DNA of 36,952 bases from Syntrophobacterales bacterium. GTDB taxonomy: Bacteria > Desulfobacterota > Syntrophia > Syntrophales > UBA2210. The first letter of the stretch is position 1. Each line of letters opens with the position of its first letter. The position numbers and the translations under genes were made by a program. The stretch lies in assembly GCA_018433345.1 (NCBI GenBank), contig JAHDRK010000085.1, positions 1 through 36,952 on the forward strand, written 5' to 3'. The notes below the pieces were generated by a model. It saw only the letters and a list, made by a program, of their open reading frames with translations, had not been told where the DNA came from and searched no databases. This document shows positions 14,096 through 23,551 of the stretch, piece after piece.

Positions 14096-14464
14096 ATGAT
14101 ACAGATGGAAACATCCTTGAATGTGGCGGACAATTCCGGTGCCAAGCGGGTAAGCTGCATAAAAGTGCTTGGTGGGTCTCGGCGCAGGTATGCCGGGTTG
14201 GGTGACGTGATTGTCGTGACGGTAAAAGAGGCCATGCCGAACGGCAAAGTGAAAAAGGGAGATGTGCTGAAGGCGGTGGTGGTGAGAACCGTCAAAGAAG
14301 TGGGCCGTGATGACGGAACCTATTTGAGGTTCGACGATAACGCGGCTGTATTGATCAATGACAACATGGAACCAGTGGGAACGAGAATATTTGGGCCGGT
14401 GGCCCGCGAATTGAGGGCTAAACAGTTTATGAAGATAGTTTCCCTGGCGCCCGAGGCGATATAA
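14096..14464 (+). CDS. rplN: 50S ribosomal protein L14
   Basis: L14 forms inter-subunit bridges and is the site where RsfS silences ribosomes in other bacteria. I chose ATG 14096 ([16 protein letters not shown]), five bases after GAGGTGA; the longer in-frame reading from 14027 overlaps rpsQ by 37 bases and has no family support. Length is 122 residues, which is standard. Confidence 0.98.
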   Translation: MIQMETSLNVADNSGAKRVSCIKVLGGSRRRYAGLGDVIVVTVKEAMPNGKVKKGDVLKAVVVRTVKEVGRDDGTYLRFDDNAAVLINDNMEPVGTRIFGPVARELRAKQFMKIVSLAPEAI

Positions 14465-14496
14465 CAAAACAAACAGGATGGAACTGGTAGCTGCTC

Positions 14497-14808
14497 ATGC
14501 ATATAAAAAAAGGTGACACCGTAAAGATCGTATCCGGAAAGGAAAAGGGTAAAACCGGCAAGGTCCTGTCGATCTTGAAGGACAAAAACAGGATTGTAGT
14601 GGAAAAGCTGAACTTTGTGAAGCGGCACCAGCGGCCCGACGCAAAGAGCAAGGGTGGAATCGTTCAAAAGGAAGGGTCGATTCACGCATCGAATGTTATG
14701 GTCATCTGCGGAAAGTGTAACAAGGAAATCAGAATAGGACACAAAATACTCCAGGATGGGGAAAAAGTCCGCGTCTGTAGGAAGTGTGGCGAACTACTGG
14801 ATGCCTAG
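14497..14808 (+). CDS. rplX: 50S ribosomal protein L24 with zinc-ribbon-like Cys pairs
   Basis: L24 starts 50S assembly by binding the 5' end of 23S rRNA. The 103-residue protein has a KOW motif near the N-terminus (K-K-G-D-T-V-K-I-V-S-G-K-E-K-G). The C-terminal part carries two Cys pairs, C71-x2-C74 and C94-x2-C97, a likely zinc site that is common in this family outside the Gammaproteobacteria. Confidence 0.98.
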   Translation: MHIKKGDTVKIVSGKEKGKTGKVLSILKDKNRIVVEKLNFVKRHQRPDAKSKGGIVQKEGSIHASNVMVICGKCNKEIRIGHKILQDGEKVRVCRKCGELLDA

Positions 14809-14823
14809 TATGAGGATAGTTCA

Positions 14824-15363
14824 ATGGCAAGGTTGAAAGATTATTATAATAAGGAAATTGTTCCCGCTTTGACGAAGGAGTTTGGATACAAGAACGTAAT
14901 GGAAGTGCCCCGGATGGAAAAAATAGTCGTCAACATTGGTTTGGGGGAGGCTATTCAGAACGTGAAAATACTTGATGCGGCCCAGTCGGAACTTGCCATG
15001 ATAACCGGTCAGAAGCCGGTTGTGACAAAGGCAAGGAAGTCCATTGCCACATTCAAGCTACGCAAGGGCATGTCCATCGGTTGCATGGTGACGTTGCGGG
15101 GAAGTCGGATGTATGAATTTTTCGATCGTTTTGTAAATGTAGCGATTCCGCGCATACGTGATTTTAGAGGCATATCTCCCAGATCCTTCGATGGAAGGGG
15201 AAATTTTTCAACGGGTATCAGCGAACACTTTATCTTTCCAGAGACTGACTACGACAAGATAGACAAGGTTCTCGGCATGAACATTACCGTCGTTACGACG
15301 GCGAAGACGGACGACGAAGCACGGGAATTGCTTCGGATGATGGGTATGGCGTTTCGAAATTAG
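14824..15363 (+). CDS. rplE: 50S ribosomal protein L5
   Basis: L5 binds 5S rRNA and contacts P-site tRNA and the 30S head. The protein has 179 residues. Conserved stretches are [25 protein letters not shown] and [14 protein letters not shown] at 14812-14816 lies seven bases before ATG 14824. Confidence 0.98.
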   Translation: MARLKDYYNKEIVPALTKEFGYKNVMEVPRMEKIVVNIGLGEAIQNVKILDAAQSELAMITGQKPVVTKARKSIATFKLRKGMSIGCMVTLRGSRMYEFFDRFVNVAIPRIRDFRGISPRSFDGRGNFSTGISEHFIFPETDYDKIDKVLGMNITVVTTAKTDDEARELLRMMGMAFRN

Positions 15364-15380
15364 AAGCTGGAGGAGCGGTA

Positions 15381-15566
15381 GTGGCAAAAAAATCTTTGAT
15401 GGTCAAGGCGAAGAGAAAAAACAAATTTTCCGTACGGGACTACAATCGTTGTCCTTTATGCGGTAGGCCACGCGCGTATTATCGAAAATTCGACATGTGC
15501 CGGATTTGTCTCCGCCGGCGTGCTCTAAGCGGAGAGATTCCGGGCATGATAAAGGCGAGCTGGTAG
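15381..15566 (+). CDS. rpsN: 30S ribosomal protein S14, short zinc form (type Z)
   Basis: S14 is a 30S head protein. This is the short 61-residue form with a complete zinc site, C24-x2-C27 and C40-x2-C43, rather than the longer zinc-free form found in enterics. The start is GTG 15381 (M-A-K-K-S-L-M-V-K), preceded by GGAGG. The stop TAG overlaps the ribosome site of rpsH. Confidence 0.98.
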   Translation: MAKKSLMVKAKRKNKFSVRDYNRCPLCGRPRAYYRKFDMCRICLRRRALSGEIPGMIKASW

Positions 15567-15577
15567 AGGTGCGAGTC

Positions 15578-15982
15578 ATGGCGGTAACCGATCCAATTGC
15601 TGATATGTTGACACGAGTGAGAAACGCCAACAGGAACAGGTTCAAAAGCGTGGACGTGCTTACGTCCAAAATGAACACCGAAATCGCCAAGGTTCTGAAG
15701 CGCAGCGGTTATATAAACGGTTTTGATATTAAAAAGGACGGTAAAACGGGCCATAACGTGCTGAGGATATATCTAAAGTATTCTCCAACGAAGGAACGGG
15801 CCATCCGGGACCTCCAAAGAATAAGCAAACCCAGCCGGAGGGTATACTCACGAAGCGATGAGATTCCTTCGGTGTTGAACGGGTTGGGAGTGACCATTAT
15901 ATCCACGTCCAAGGGTATTATGACCGACAAGGAAGCCCGGGCCGAAAACGTGGGCGGCGAATTGATATGCAGCGTTTGGTAG
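15578..15982 (+). CDS. rpsH: 30S ribosomal protein S8
   Basis: S8 is a primary 16S-binding protein of the 30S platform and is the spc-operon repressor in E. coli. I chose ATG 15578 ([13 protein letters not shown]), seven bases after AGAGGT (15565-15570). A longer in-frame reading from 15497 would overlap rpsN and is rejected. It has 134 residues; the C-terminus G-G-E-L-I-C-S-V-W is typical. Confidence 0.98.
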   Translation: MAVTDPIADMLTRVRNANRNRFKSVDVLTSKMNTEIAKVLKRSGYINGFDIKKDGKTGHNVLRIYLKYSPTKERAIRDLQRISKPSRRVYSRSDEIPSVLNGLGVTIISTSKGIMTDKEARAENVGGELICSVW

Positions 15983-16024
15983 GGCGTGAGATGCAGGCTG
16001 AGCTGGAAACGGGAGAACTGTTCA

Positions 16025-16564
16025 ATGTCTAGGATTGGTAAAGAACCGATAAAGATACCGGACAAGGTGAAGATCGCCGTGGACGGTAAGCTTGTGACGG
16101 TGGAAGGACCCAAGGGGGTTCTGACGAGAACCATCCCCAGGGAGGTGGATCTGGAGATCGAGGATTCCGTCGCCAGAGTGATCAGGAAGTCTGATGACCG
16201 ACGGGTAAGGGCATTCCAGGGATTGGCTCGCACCCTGGTGGCGAACATGGTCGCCGGTGTCAGCCGGGGGTATGAAAAGAAGCTCGAGATAGTGGGAGTC
16301 GGTTTTCGTTCCGAGGTCTTGGGCAATATCCTGAAATTGCAGATAGGTTTTTCAAAACCCGTTGAATTTCCGATTCCGGAAGGAATAAACGTGTCCGTGG
16401 AAAGACAGGTGAACGTTACCATCAGTGGCATCGATAAGGAACTGGTGGGAAGGGTGGCCGCAGAAATACGGGCGCTCAGGAAACCCGAACCATACAAAGG
16501 CAAGGGCATTCGATACGCCGGCGAAGTTGTACGCCGTAAAGTCGGTAAATCGGCCGGCGCCTGA
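16025..16564 (+). CDS. rplF: 50S ribosomal protein L6
   Basis: L6 lies near the sarcin-ricin loop and the factor-binding site. I chose ATG 16025 (M-S-R-I-G-K-E-P-I), preceded by GGGAG at 16011-16015; upstream in-frame sequence from 15986 adds residues not seen in the family. It has 179 residues and the C-terminal P-E-P-Y-K-G-K-G-I-R-Y motif is intact. Confidence 0.98.
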   Translation: MSRIGKEPIKIPDKVKIAVDGKLVTVEGPKGVLTRTIPREVDLEIEDSVARVIRKSDDRRVRAFQGLARTLVANMVAGVSRGYEKKLEIVGVGFRSEVLGNILKLQIGFSKPVEFPIPEGINVSVERQVNVTISGIDKELVGRVAAEIRALRKPEPYKGKGIRYAGEVVRRKVGKSAGA

Positions 16565-16594
16565 TGCATTATAATTCTGGAGGAGCAGGGGCTT

Positions 16595-16963
16595 GTGTCA
16601 TCTGAAAAGAAGCTGAAACAGAACAAGGAAAGACGGAAACGAAGGGTTCGCAGCCGTGTCAAGGGAACGGAACGGCGCCCGAGGATGTCTGTCTTTAGAA
16701 GCGCTCGATATATATACGTTCAGGCTATCGACGACGATGCCGGGAGGACGCTTGCCGCGGCATCGTCACTCTGCGGGGACTTGAAAGACAAGGTGAAGGG
16801 CATGAAAAAAATTGAGGCCTCTTTCGAAGTGGGTCGGCAGATAGCTCGTGCCCTCAAGGAAAAGAACGTGACAGAGGCCGTGTTTGACAGAGGAGCGTAT
16901 CTCTATCATGGGCGTGTCAAGGCCCTTGCGGAGGGAGCCCGCGAAGAGGGATTGAAAATTTAA
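16595..16963 (+). CDS. rplR: 50S ribosomal protein L18
   Basis: L18 binds 5S rRNA together with L5. It has 122 residues, starting at GTG 16595 about ten bases after GGAGGA (16579-16584). The basic N-terminus R-R-K-R-R-V-R-S-R and the C-terminal [17 protein letters not shown] motif are typical. Confidence 0.97.
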   Translation: MSSEKKLKQNKERRKRRVRSRVKGTERRPRMSVFRSARYIYVQAIDDDAGRTLAAASSLCGDLKDKVKGMKKIEASFEVGRQIARALKEKNVTEAVFDRGAYLYHGRVKALAEGAREEGLKI

Positions 16964-16993
16964 CCTGAATGATTAGACGTGGAAAAGGAAAGC

Positions 16994-17473
16994 ATGGAAG
17001 AGAACGAACTTCTCGACAGGGTGATTGCGATCAAGAGAACGGCCAAGGTGGTCAAGGGCGGAAGGCGTTTCCGGTTCAGCGCCATCATGGTGGTGGGAGA
17101 TGGGAACGGCTCGGTCGGTATCGGGTTGGGTAAGGCCCAGGAGGTGCCGGAGGCGATCCGCAAGGCGACGGAGATGGCTAAAAAGAGCATGGTTCGTGTC
17201 GCCGTGGCGGATGGTACCATACCTCACGGCGTAACGGGCAAATACGGTTCAGGGAGTGTAATGCTCAAGCCCGCCGTGAAAGGTACGGGGCTCATAGCGG
17301 GCGGTGCGGTCAGGGCGATACTGGAAGTGGCTGGAATCCATAACGTACTGACCAAGTGCCTCGGATCACACAATCCGCACAACCTGGCAAAGGCGACGAT
17401 GGCGGGCCTGGTGGAATTGCGAACTCCCGAAGAGATCGCCGTTTTGCGCGGCAAGAAAATAGTGGAACTATAA
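16994..17473 (+). CDS. rpsE: 30S ribosomal protein S5
   Basis: S5 lines the mRNA entry channel and affects decoding fidelity. I chose ATG 16994 ([10 protein letters not shown]), which has AAGGAAAG just upstream; a GTG at 16979 would add five residues but has no ribosome site. It has 159 residues. The spectinomycin-linked loop [12 protein letters not shown] shows no deletion. Confidence 0.97.
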   Translation: MEENELLDRVIAIKRTAKVVKGGRRFRFSAIMVVGDGNGSVGIGLGKAQEVPEAIRKATEMAKKSMVRVAVADGTIPHGVTGKYGSGSVMLKPAVKGTGLIAGGAVRAILEVAGIHNVLTKCLGSHNPHNLAKATMAGLVELRTPEEIAVLRGKKIVEL

Positions 17474-17492
17474 AACAGTCGAGGTTTTCAAG

Positions 17493-17684
17493 GTGACCAA
17501 TCGCGTAAAGGTAACACTGGTGAAAAGTTCCATCGGTAGACCGGAAAAGCAGCGTCGCATTCTTCAAGGTATGGGCCTGGGTAGGGTCGGCAAGACGGTG
17601 TATCTCCAAAATACTCCGGAAATCAACGGAATGATCAGGAAGGTCGGTCACCTGGTCGCTGTCGAAGAATATAACGAGGGTTGA
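17493..17684 (+). CDS. rpmD: 50S ribosomal protein L30
   Basis: L30 is a small 50S protein present in most but not all bacteria. It has 63 residues from GTG 17493 and starts M-T-N-R-V-K-V-T-L-V-K-S, with the G-L-G-R-V-G-K-T-V-Y core. GAGG lies about ten bases upstream. The stop TGA almost touches the rplO start, with two bases between them. Confidence 0.97.
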   Translation: MTNRVKVTLVKSSIGRPEKQRRILQGMGLGRVGKTVYLQNTPEINGMIRKVGHLVAVEEYNEG

Positions 17685-17686
17685 TT

Positions 17687-18127
17687 ATGAAATTATGTGA
17701 CCTGAAACCGCCGAAAGGCTCCGGAAAGGCAAAAAAGAGGGTGGGCCGCGGTGACGGCTCCGGACATGGAGGAACGTCATGCCGGGGGTCCAAGGGTCAA
17801 AAGGCTCGATCGGGAGGCAAGGTCAACCCCGGTTTCGAAGGCGGCCAAATGCCTCTCACCAGGCGTCTTCCCAAACGGGGATTCACCAATAGCTTCCGGA
17901 GGGACATGGTTATAGTCAACGTCTCGGCGCTCAACGTCTTCGCCGCCGGATCCGTCGTCGATGCGGACACTTTAGTGGAAAAGCGGATCATCAAGAGAAA
18001 AGGCGACGGTGTCAAGGTACTGGGGAAAGGCGATATATTCGTTCCGCTGACTGTGAAGATTCAGGGGGTGTCCAAGACTGCGAGGGAAAAAATAGAAGCC
18101 TCGGGCGGCACGGTAGAGGTCGAATAA
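17687..18127 (+). CDS. rplO: 50S ribosomal protein L15
   Basis: L15 is a late-assembling 50S protein with a long basic N-terminal extension. I chose ATG 17687 (M-K-L-C-D-L-K-P-P-K-G-S), seven bases after GAGGG in the end of rpmD; a TTG two codons earlier overlaps the rpmD stop. It has 146 residues, with the Gly- and Arg-rich tail G-R-G-D-G-S-G-H-G-G-T-S. Confidence 0.97.
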   Translation: MKLCDLKPPKGSGKAKKRVGRGDGSGHGGTSCRGSKGQKARSGGKVNPGFEGGQMPLTRRLPKRGFTNSFRRDMVIVNVSALNVFAAGSVVDADTLVEKRIIKRKGDGVKVLGKGDIFVPLTVKIQGVSKTAREKIEASGGTVEVE

Positions 18128-18128
18128 A

Positions 18129-19436
18129 TTGCTCGGTGGATTAGCGAATATATCAAAGATACCTGAACTGCAGAGGCGCATTTTTTTTACCTTTGCCCTC
18201 CTCGCAGTCTTTCGGGTGGGTGTCCATATTCCCACTCCGGGGATCGATACGGCGGCCTTGTCTGCCTTTTTCGAGCAGGCCAGGGGTTCGCTTCTTGGGC
18301 TCTTTGACATGTTTGCAGGCGGTGCCATGAGGACTTTTTCCGTATTCGCTCTAGGCATAATGCCTTACATCAGCGCGTCGATCATAATCCAGCTGTTGAG
18401 GGTGGCGGTACCCTACCTGGACAGACTTTCAAAGGAAGGCGACGCGGGCCGGCGTAAGATCACTCAGTATACGCGGTACGGGACGATTCTTCTCAGTATG
18501 ATCCAAGGGTTCGGTATTTCCGTGGGCCTTGAAAGCATGGCCGGGCCTTCAGGGTTGCCCATAGTGTTGGAGCCGGGCTGGGGATTTCGCCTCATGAGTG
18601 TCATAACGCTGACAACGGGCACGACATTCTTGATGTGGCTCGGTGAAACCATTACGGAAAAGGGAATAGGAAACGGAATATCGCTGATCATATTTTCCGG
18701 CATTATCGTCACCCTGCCCGGCGCCGTGGCAAATACGGCACGGTTGCTTTGGTCCGGTGAAATGGGAATTTTCTTTGTCATCGTTCTTTTCGTATTTATG
18801 ATTGCCGTGGTGGGATTCATCGTATTCGTCGAGACCGGGCAGCGCCGGATACCCGTTCAGTACGCCAAGAGGGTGGTGGGCAGAAAGATGTACGGGGGGC
18901 AGACCACGCATCTTCCCTTGAAGATCAATACGGCCGGCGTAATCCCCGCGATTTTCGCGTCGTCGATAATAATGTTTCCGGCCACTATCGCGAATTTCGT
19001 ACCCCACCCCTGGATGAAAGCCACGGCTCAATACTTGATGCCGGGCGGAGTGATTTTTGAAGTGCTTTACATAGCCTTCATTATTTTCTTCTGTTATTTT
19101 TATACGGCTGTTACCTTCAATCCGGTGGATGTGGCCGACAACATGAAAAAACACGGGGGATTTATTCCCGGCATACGTCCCGGAAAGAAGACCGCCGAAT
19201 ATATAGATTGGGTTCTGACGCGACTGACCTTCAGCGGTGCCATGTACATGTCCGCCGTATGCGTGCTTCCAAGCATTCTGATCAGCCAGTTTCACGTACC
19301 CTTTTATTTCGGTGGAACGGCTTTGCTCATTGTCGTCGGAGTGGCTCTCGATACGGCGGGACAGATAGAGACACATCTCCTGACCCGTCAGTATGAAGGG
19401 TTTATGAAGAAGGGCAAGCTGGCCAGGAGGCGCTAA
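18129..19436 (+). CDS. secY: Preprotein translocase channel subunit SecY
   Basis: SecY is the membrane channel of the Sec translocon, working with SecE, SecG and SecA. The 435-residue protein has ten predicted membrane helices. Family motifs are V-G-V-H-I-P-T-P-G near helix 1, I-M-P-Y-I-S-A-S-I-I near helix 2, and the cytosolic loop Q-R-R-I-P-V-Q-Y-A-K-R. The start is TTG 18129, one base after the rplO stop, with GAGG nine bases upstream. In most relatives adk follows secY; here map follows after ten bases. Confidence 0.97.
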   Translation: MLGGLANISKIPELQRRIFFTFALLAVFRVGVHIPTPGIDTAALSAFFEQARGSLLGLFDMFAGGAMRTFSVFALGIMPYISASIIIQLLRVAVPYLDRLSKEGDAGRRKITQYTRYGTILLSMIQGFGISVGLESMAGPSGLPIVLEPGWGFRLMSVITLTTGTTFLMWLGETITEKGIGNGISLIIFSGIIVTLPGAVANTARLLWSGEMGIFFVIVLFVFMIAVVGFIVFVETGQRRIPVQYAKRVVGRKMYGGQTTHLPLKINTAGVIPAIFASSIIMFPATIANFVPHPWMKATAQYLMPGGVIFEVLYIAFIIFFCYFYTAVTFNPVDVADNMKKHGGFIPGIRPGKKTAEYIDWVLTRLTFSGAMYMSAVCVLPSILISQFHVPFYFGGTALLIVVGVALDTAGQIETHLLTRQYEGFMKKGKLARRR

Positions 19437-19446
19437 GAAAAACGCC

Positions 19447-20196
19447 ATGGTGGTATTGAAATCTCCCGAAGATATAGAGAAAATGAGGGAGAGCAATGCC
19501 ATAGTCGCAGAAGTATTGGAAATCTTGCGGGAACTCGCGAAGCCCGGCGTCTCCACGCTTGAACTTGACAGAAAGGCGGAAGAAACGACAAGGAAACGTG
19601 GAGCGATACCCGCTTTCAAGGGCTATAATGGGTTCCCCTATTCCATCTGCGCCTCGGTAAACGATGAAGTCGTTCACGGATTTCCTTCGAAGAGGCCTCT
19701 TGAAGAAGGAGATATAATCAGCATCGACTTCGGGGTATGTTACGGCGGTTATTATGGTGATGCGGCGGTTACCATCCCTATTGGGTCGGTGTCGGAAAAG
19801 GCTCGCCGCCTTGTTGCGGCAACGGAAGAGGCCCTGCGAAGAGCCGTGGAACAGGCGAGAGTCGGAAACAGGCTCGGCGACATATCGTACGCCGTGCAAA
19901 GTTATGTTGAAAAAGAAGGTTTTGCTCCGGTGAGAGATTACGTGGGACACGGGATAGGGACAAGGCTTCACGAGGACCCCCCCGTGCCTAACTATGGTCC
20001 TCCCGGACGGGGCTTGGTTTTGAAAGAGGGCATGGTGCTCGCCATAGAGCCTATGATAAACGAAGGAACTTGGGAAGTGCGTGTTAAAGAAAACGGATGG
20101 ACGGTTGTTACCCGCGACGGAAAGCTTTCCGCCCATTTCGAACACACGGTGGCCTTGACGCGAGAGGGCCCTCGGATATTGAGCTTGCCCGCTTGA
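19447..20196 (+). CDS. map: Methionine aminopeptidase, type I
   Basis: Removes the initiator Met from nascent proteins in the cytosol. It has 249 residues, the typical short bacterial form without an N-terminal extension. The five metal ligands are all visible: D94 (I-S-I-D-F-G), D105 (Y-Y-G-D-A-A), H168 (V-G-H-G-I-G), E201 (A-I-E-P-M) and E232 (H-F-E-H-T-V); H77 matches the substrate-binding His. It sits between secY and infA, part of the ribosomal run, so it is probably co-transcribed with it. Confidence 0.97.
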   Translation: MVVLKSPEDIEKMRESNAIVAEVLEILRELAKPGVSTLELDRKAEETTRKRGAIPAFKGYNGFPYSICASVNDEVVHGFPSKRPLEEGDIISIDFGVCYGGYYGDAAVTIPIGSVSEKARRLVAATEEALRRAVEQARVGNRLGDISYAVQSYVEKEGFAPVRDYVGHGIGTRLHEDPPVPNYGPPGRGLVLKEGMVLAIEPMINEGTWEVRVKENGWTVVTRDGKLSAHFEHTVALTREGPRILSLPA

Positions 20197-20243
20197 GTAT
20201 TGGCCGGCGTGCCTGTGCTATTGATTGAAATGACAGGAGCCTC

Positions 20244-20462
20244 ATGGCGAAAGAAGAATCGATAACAGTGGAAGGAACGGTTATTGAACCGCTGCCCAAT
20301 GCAATGTTCAGAGTGGAGCTTGAAAACGGCCACCGCGTTCTTGCGCACATATCCGGGAAAATGAGGATGCACTTTATCAAGATTTTACCCGGCGACAAGG
20401 TGACCGTGGAACTGTCGCCCTATGACTTGACGCGCGGTCGTATCGTGTACCGTTCGAAATAG
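20244..20462 (+). CDS. infA: Translation initiation factor IF-1
   Basis: IF-1 binds the 30S A site during initiation. It has 72 residues, a single OB-fold, with the conserved [14 protein letters not shown] and [10 protein letters not shown] motifs. GACAGGAG precedes ATG 20244. It is followed by rpmJ, the common order in this cluster. Confidence 0.98.
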   Translation: MAKEESITVEGTVIEPLPNAMFRVELENGHRVLAHISGKMRMHFIKILPGDKVTVELSPYDLTRGRIVYRSK

Positions 20463-20489
20463 TATTGACAGACGAATGGAGAACGAGAA

Positions 20490-20603
20490 GTGAAAGTTCG
20501 AGCATCGGTTAAAAAAATATGTGACAAATGCAAGGTGATCAAGCGGCGTGGAGTTGTGCGCGTAATATGTGAAAATCCGAAGCATAAGCAACGTCAGGGG
20601 TAA
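20490..20603 (+). CDS. rpmJ: 50S ribosomal protein L36, zinc form
   Basis: L36 is the smallest 50S protein. Reading GTG 20490 gives 37 residues starting [10 protein letters not shown] and ending K-Q-R-Q-G. The zinc ligands C11-x2-C14, C27 and H32 are complete, so this is the zinc-binding form. GGAG at 20478-20481 lies upstream. The gene lies between infA and rpsM, its usual place. Confidence 0.97.
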   Translation: MKVRASVKKICDKCKVIKRRGVVRVICENPKHKQRQG

Positions 20604-20619
20604 GGAAGGAGAGTAAAGA

Positions 20620-20994
20620 GTGGCAAGGATTGCTGGTGTTGATTTGCCGAAAAACAAGCGGATGGACATCGCTCTCACCTATATTTACGGAATAGGAAGG
20701 ACTAGGGCGAAGGAAATTCTCGAAAAGGCGGGCGTTCCCTTCGAGACCAAAAGCGACGACCTGGCGGACGATCAGATTACGGCTATTAGAAGCATCATAG
20801 ACCATGATTACAGGGTCGAGGGCGATCTTCGGAGGGATGTGTCCATGTCCATCAAGCGTTTAATGGATATCGGTACATACCGGGGATTGCGCCACAGGAA
20901 GGGACTGCCCGTGAGGGGACAGAGGACGGTAACCAACGCCAGGACGCGCAAGGGTCCCCGCAGAGCGATCGGCGGCGGAAAAAAGAAGAAATAA
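20620..20994 (+). CDS. rpsM: 30S ribosomal protein S13
   Basis: S13 contacts P-site tRNA and bridges to the 50S. It has 124 residues from GTG 20620, preceded by AAGGAGAG a few bases upstream. Conserved features include the [11 protein letters not shown] helix-hairpin-helix and [15 protein letters not shown]. The lysine-rich tail is normal. Confidence 0.98.
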   Translation: MARIAGVDLPKNKRMDIALTYIYGIGRTRAKEILEKAGVPFETKSDDLADDQITAIRSIIDHDYRVEGDLRRDVSMSIKRLMDIGTYRGLRHRKGLPVRGQRTVTNARTRKGPRRAIGGGKKKK

Positions 20995-21012
20995 GGATTA
21001 TCTGGAGGTACA

Positions 21013-21405
21013 ATGGCTCGACCTGCACGTAAAGGCACAAAGAAAAAAGAAAAGAAAAATATCAGCGAGGGGATCGCGCATATCCATTCGACATTCAATA
21101 ATACCATCGTCACTATAACGGATATGAGCGGCAATACCATCGCATGGTCTTCAGGGGGGGCGCAAGGATTTAAGGGTTCCAGGAAAAGCACCCCCTTTGC
21201 CGCGCAGCAGACCGCCATGGAGGCGGTTAAAAAGGCCAAACAGTATGGCCTTAGAACTGTGCAGGTCTATGTCAAGGGACCGGGCGCCGGCCGGGAATCG
21301 GCCCTAAGGGCGCTCCAGGCGGCGGGATTGACGGTTACGCTGATAAGAGACGTGACACCCATTCCACATAATGGTTGTCGCCCGCCGAAGCGAAGAAGAG
21401 TCTGA
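21013..21405 (+). CDS. rpsK: 30S ribosomal protein S11
   Basis: S11 lies on the 30S platform at the mRNA exit, near the anti-Shine-Dalgarno helix. It has 130 residues with [11 protein letters not shown] and the C-terminal [19 protein letters not shown] precedes ATG 21013. A small hairpin lies between it and rpsD. Confidence 0.98.
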   Translation: MARPARKGTKKKEKKNISEGIAHIHSTFNNTIVTITDMSGNTIAWSSGGAQGFKGSRKSTPFAAQQTAMEAVKKAKQYGLRTVQVYVKGPGAGRESALRALQAAGLTVTLIRDVTPIPHNGCRPPKRRRV

Positions 21406-21422
21406 TATTTAGATCGAACAGG

Positions 21423-21441
21423 GCCGCATCGAGCGGCTTTT
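21423..21441 (+). terminator. Weak terminator-like hairpin before rpsD
   Basis: GCCGC (21423-21427) pairs with GCGGC (21433-21437), loop ATCGA, followed by four T. It lies 18 bases after the rpsK stop and just before the GGAGG (21445-21449) of rpsD. The stem is short, so it may be an attenuator or a site for autoregulation by S4, the alpha-operon repressor in E. coli, instead of a true terminator. Confidence 0.35.
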
Positions 21442-21455
21442 CATGGAGGAGCATT

Positions 21456-22088
21456 TTGGCACGATATAGAGAATCATCATGCAAGATTTGCAGGGGCGAA
21501 GGTATCAAGCTGTTTCTCAAGGGAGACCGTTGTTACAGTGATAAATGCGCCTTTGAGCGTCGTGGTTATGCCCCGGGCGAGCATGGGCAGATGAGAGCGA
21601 GAAGAAAACGCTCGGACTACGGCCTCCAGTTGAGGGAAAAACAGAAGCTCAAAAGATCATTCGGCCTGATGGAAAAACAGTTTCGAAACTACTTTCATAA
21701 AGCCGAACGCCGTAAGGGCGTTACGGGTACCAATCTTCTGGTCCTTCTCGAAAGAAGGTTGGACAATATGGTGTACAGGATGGGTTTCGCCGCCTCGAGG
21801 AACGAGGCGAGGCAGCTGGTCAGGCATGGTCATTTCGTCGTAAACGGCAGGAAAGTAAACATCCCTTCCTATCTCCTTTCAGTAGGGGATCGGGTGACGA
21901 TTAGGGAGAAGTCCAGGAATACAGCCCGTATCCTAGATGCAATGGATACGGTCGTGAGGAGGGGCCTTCCCACGTGGATTGAGGTGGATAAGGCCGGATT
22001 CACCGCTGAAGTCAAAGCGCTGCCGACTCGTGAAGAGTTGACCATGCCGATTGATGAGCAGATGGTGGTGGAGTTCTACTCCAAGTAA
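21456..22088 (+). CDS. rpsD: 30S ribosomal protein S4, zinc form
   Basis: S4 is the primary protein that starts 30S body assembly. I chose TTG 21456 ([12 protein letters not shown]), six bases after GGAGG; a longer reading from 21375 overlaps rpsK and has no family support. It has 210 residues. C9, C12, C26 and C31 form a complete zinc site absent from the enteric form. An S4 RNA-binding domain follows ([12 protein letters not shown] and G-H-F-V-V-N-G). It precedes rpoA, the normal alpha-operon order. Confidence 0.98.
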   Translation: MARYRESSCKICRGEGIKLFLKGDRCYSDKCAFERRGYAPGEHGQMRARRKRSDYGLQLREKQKLKRSFGLMEKQFRNYFHKAERRKGVTGTNLLVLLERRLDNMVYRMGFAASRNEARQLVRHGHFVVNGRKVNIPSYLLSVGDRVTIREKSRNTARILDAMDTVVRRGLPTWIEVDKAGFTAEVKALPTREELTMPIDEQMVVEFYSK

Positions 22089-22121
22089 TCGAACCATGAT
22101 ATTTAGTGAGGAATTGATGCT

Positions 22122-23144
22122 ATGCAGAGAAACTGGCGCAGTCTGATAAAGCCAAAGCGCATTGAGGTCGATGAGGATAAACACACTCAATTTTACGGTG
22201 AATTCGACTGTCAGCCTTTAGAAAAGGGATTCGGCTCGACTTTGGGCAATTCCCTGCGACGCGTGCTCTTGTCATCCATTTACGGTGCCGCCATAACATC
22301 CGTAAGGATCGACGGGGTTCTGCACGAGTTTTCGACGATCCCGGGGGTAAAGGAAGACGTAACCACCATCATACTGAATCTCAAGGGCGTGCGCCTGAAG
22401 CTCCACCAGGGAGAGCAGAAGACGATTTCAATCAACGCCTCCGGTGAAGGAGAAGTAAAGGCCGGGGACATCATTACCGATGGTACCGTGGAGATATTAA
22501 ACCCCGATCACCATATCGCAACCCTTTCCAAGGGAGGAGTATTGAAGGCCGATTTGACGGTGAAAACAGGCAAGGGCTACGTTCCCGCCAAAGCCGAGCA
22601 TGACCCGGATCAACCTGAGGGTACGATCAACATCGATGCCGTTTTTTCACCCATCAGGAAAGTCGCATATTCCGTTTACACCGCCCGTGTAGGCCATATC
22701 ACGGACTACGACAGACTGGTAATGGAAATATGGACCGATGGAAGCTTGCGTCCCGAGGACGCCCTTGCCTACGCGGCGCGGATCCTGAAAGAACAGATTG
22801 AAGTCTTCATAAACTTTGAGGACAGCGATAAAGAGGAAGAAGAAGCGGTCGAGGTGGAGGAAGAGCTTCGTGAGAATGAAAATCTTTACAGGAGCGTCGA
22901 TGAACTCGAGCTTTCGGTACGATCGGCGAATTGTCTAAAAAACGCGGGCATCCAGCGCATAGGGGAACTGGTTCAAAAAACGGAAGCCGAAATGCTCAAG
23001 ACCAAAAACTTCGGCAGAAAATCTTTGAACGAGATCAAGGAAATACTGGGAGAGATGGGACTATCTCTCGGCATGAAGATCGATTTTCCCCCCAAGACCG
23101 GCGGGCCGGAAGCAAAAGGCGAGGCGGGCAGGTTAGAAGAGTAG
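22122..23144 (+). CDS. rpoA: RNA polymerase subunit alpha
   Basis: The alpha dimer is the assembly platform of RNA polymerase. The 340-residue protein has the N-terminal dimerisation domain ([17 protein letters not shown]), an acidic linker rich in Glu at about residues 228-250, and the C-terminal DNA-binding domain containing [10 protein letters not shown], whose Arg contacts UP elements. GAGGA precedes ATG 22122. No anomaly seen. Confidence 0.98.
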   Translation: MQRNWRSLIKPKRIEVDEDKHTQFYGEFDCQPLEKGFGSTLGNSLRRVLLSSIYGAAITSVRIDGVLHEFSTIPGVKEDVTTIILNLKGVRLKLHQGEQKTISINASGEGEVKAGDIITDGTVEILNPDHHIATLSKGGVLKADLTVKTGKGYVPAKAEHDPDQPEGTINIDAVFSPIRKVAYSVYTARVGHITDYDRLVMEIWTDGSLRPEDALAYAARILKEQIEVFINFEDSDKEEEEAVEVEEELRENENLYRSVDELELSVRSANCLKNAGIQRIGELVQKTEAEMLKTKNFGRKSLNEIKEILGEMGLSLGMKIDFPPKTGGPEAKGEAGRLEE

Positions 23145-23159
23145 AAAGGATTTTGAGCG

Positions 23160-23543
23160 ATGCGTCATAGAAAGGCCGGAAAAAAACTGGGAAGGACATC
23201 GAGTCACCGCAAGGCGATGATGCGAAACATGGTGACATCGCTTCTGAAGCATGAAAAAATTGCCACCACGGATGTAAAGGCGAAGGAATTGCGAAGATTC
23301 ACCGAAAAAATGATCACGCTTGGGAAAAAGGGAACCCTGCACGCGAGACGGCAGGCTCTCGGTTACTTGCGTGATTACGAAACAACGGAGAAGGTGTTTA
23401 CCGAGCTTTCGAACAGGTACAGCAACAGGGCTGGTGGATATACCAGGATCATCAAGGCGCATTCCCGTGTGGGGGATAATGCCCCCGTTTCCGTTGTAGA
23501 ACTTATACCCCGGGCTCAAGGGGGTGAAAAGAAGAAGTCCTGA
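23160..23543 (+). CDS. rplQ: 50S ribosomal protein L17
   Basis: L17 sits at the 50S solvent side. It has 127 residues with the family N-terminus [17 protein letters not shown] and the conserved Y-T-R-I-I-K. It is the last gene of the ribosomal run and ends 37 bases before a strong terminator. Confidence 0.98.
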   Translation: MRHRKAGKKLGRTSSHRKAMMRNMVTSLLKHEKIATTDVKAKELRRFTEKMITLGKKGTLHARRQALGYLRDYETTEKVFTELSNRYSNRAGGYTRIIKAHSRVGDNAPVSVVELIPRAQGGEKKKS

Positions 23544-23551
23544 CAACGTTT

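Noticed and set aside
15709..16662. Long minus-strand reading frame (317 codons) opposite rpsH, rplF and rplR
   Set aside because: Low-complexity Ser, Thr and Pro composition typical of a codon shadow, and fully overlapped by three certain ribosomal genes.
18549..19619. Long minus-strand reading frame (356 codons) opposite secY and map
   Set aside because: It lies entirely over clear secY and map codons and shows no domain I recognise. Long antisense frames are common opposite biased coding sequence.
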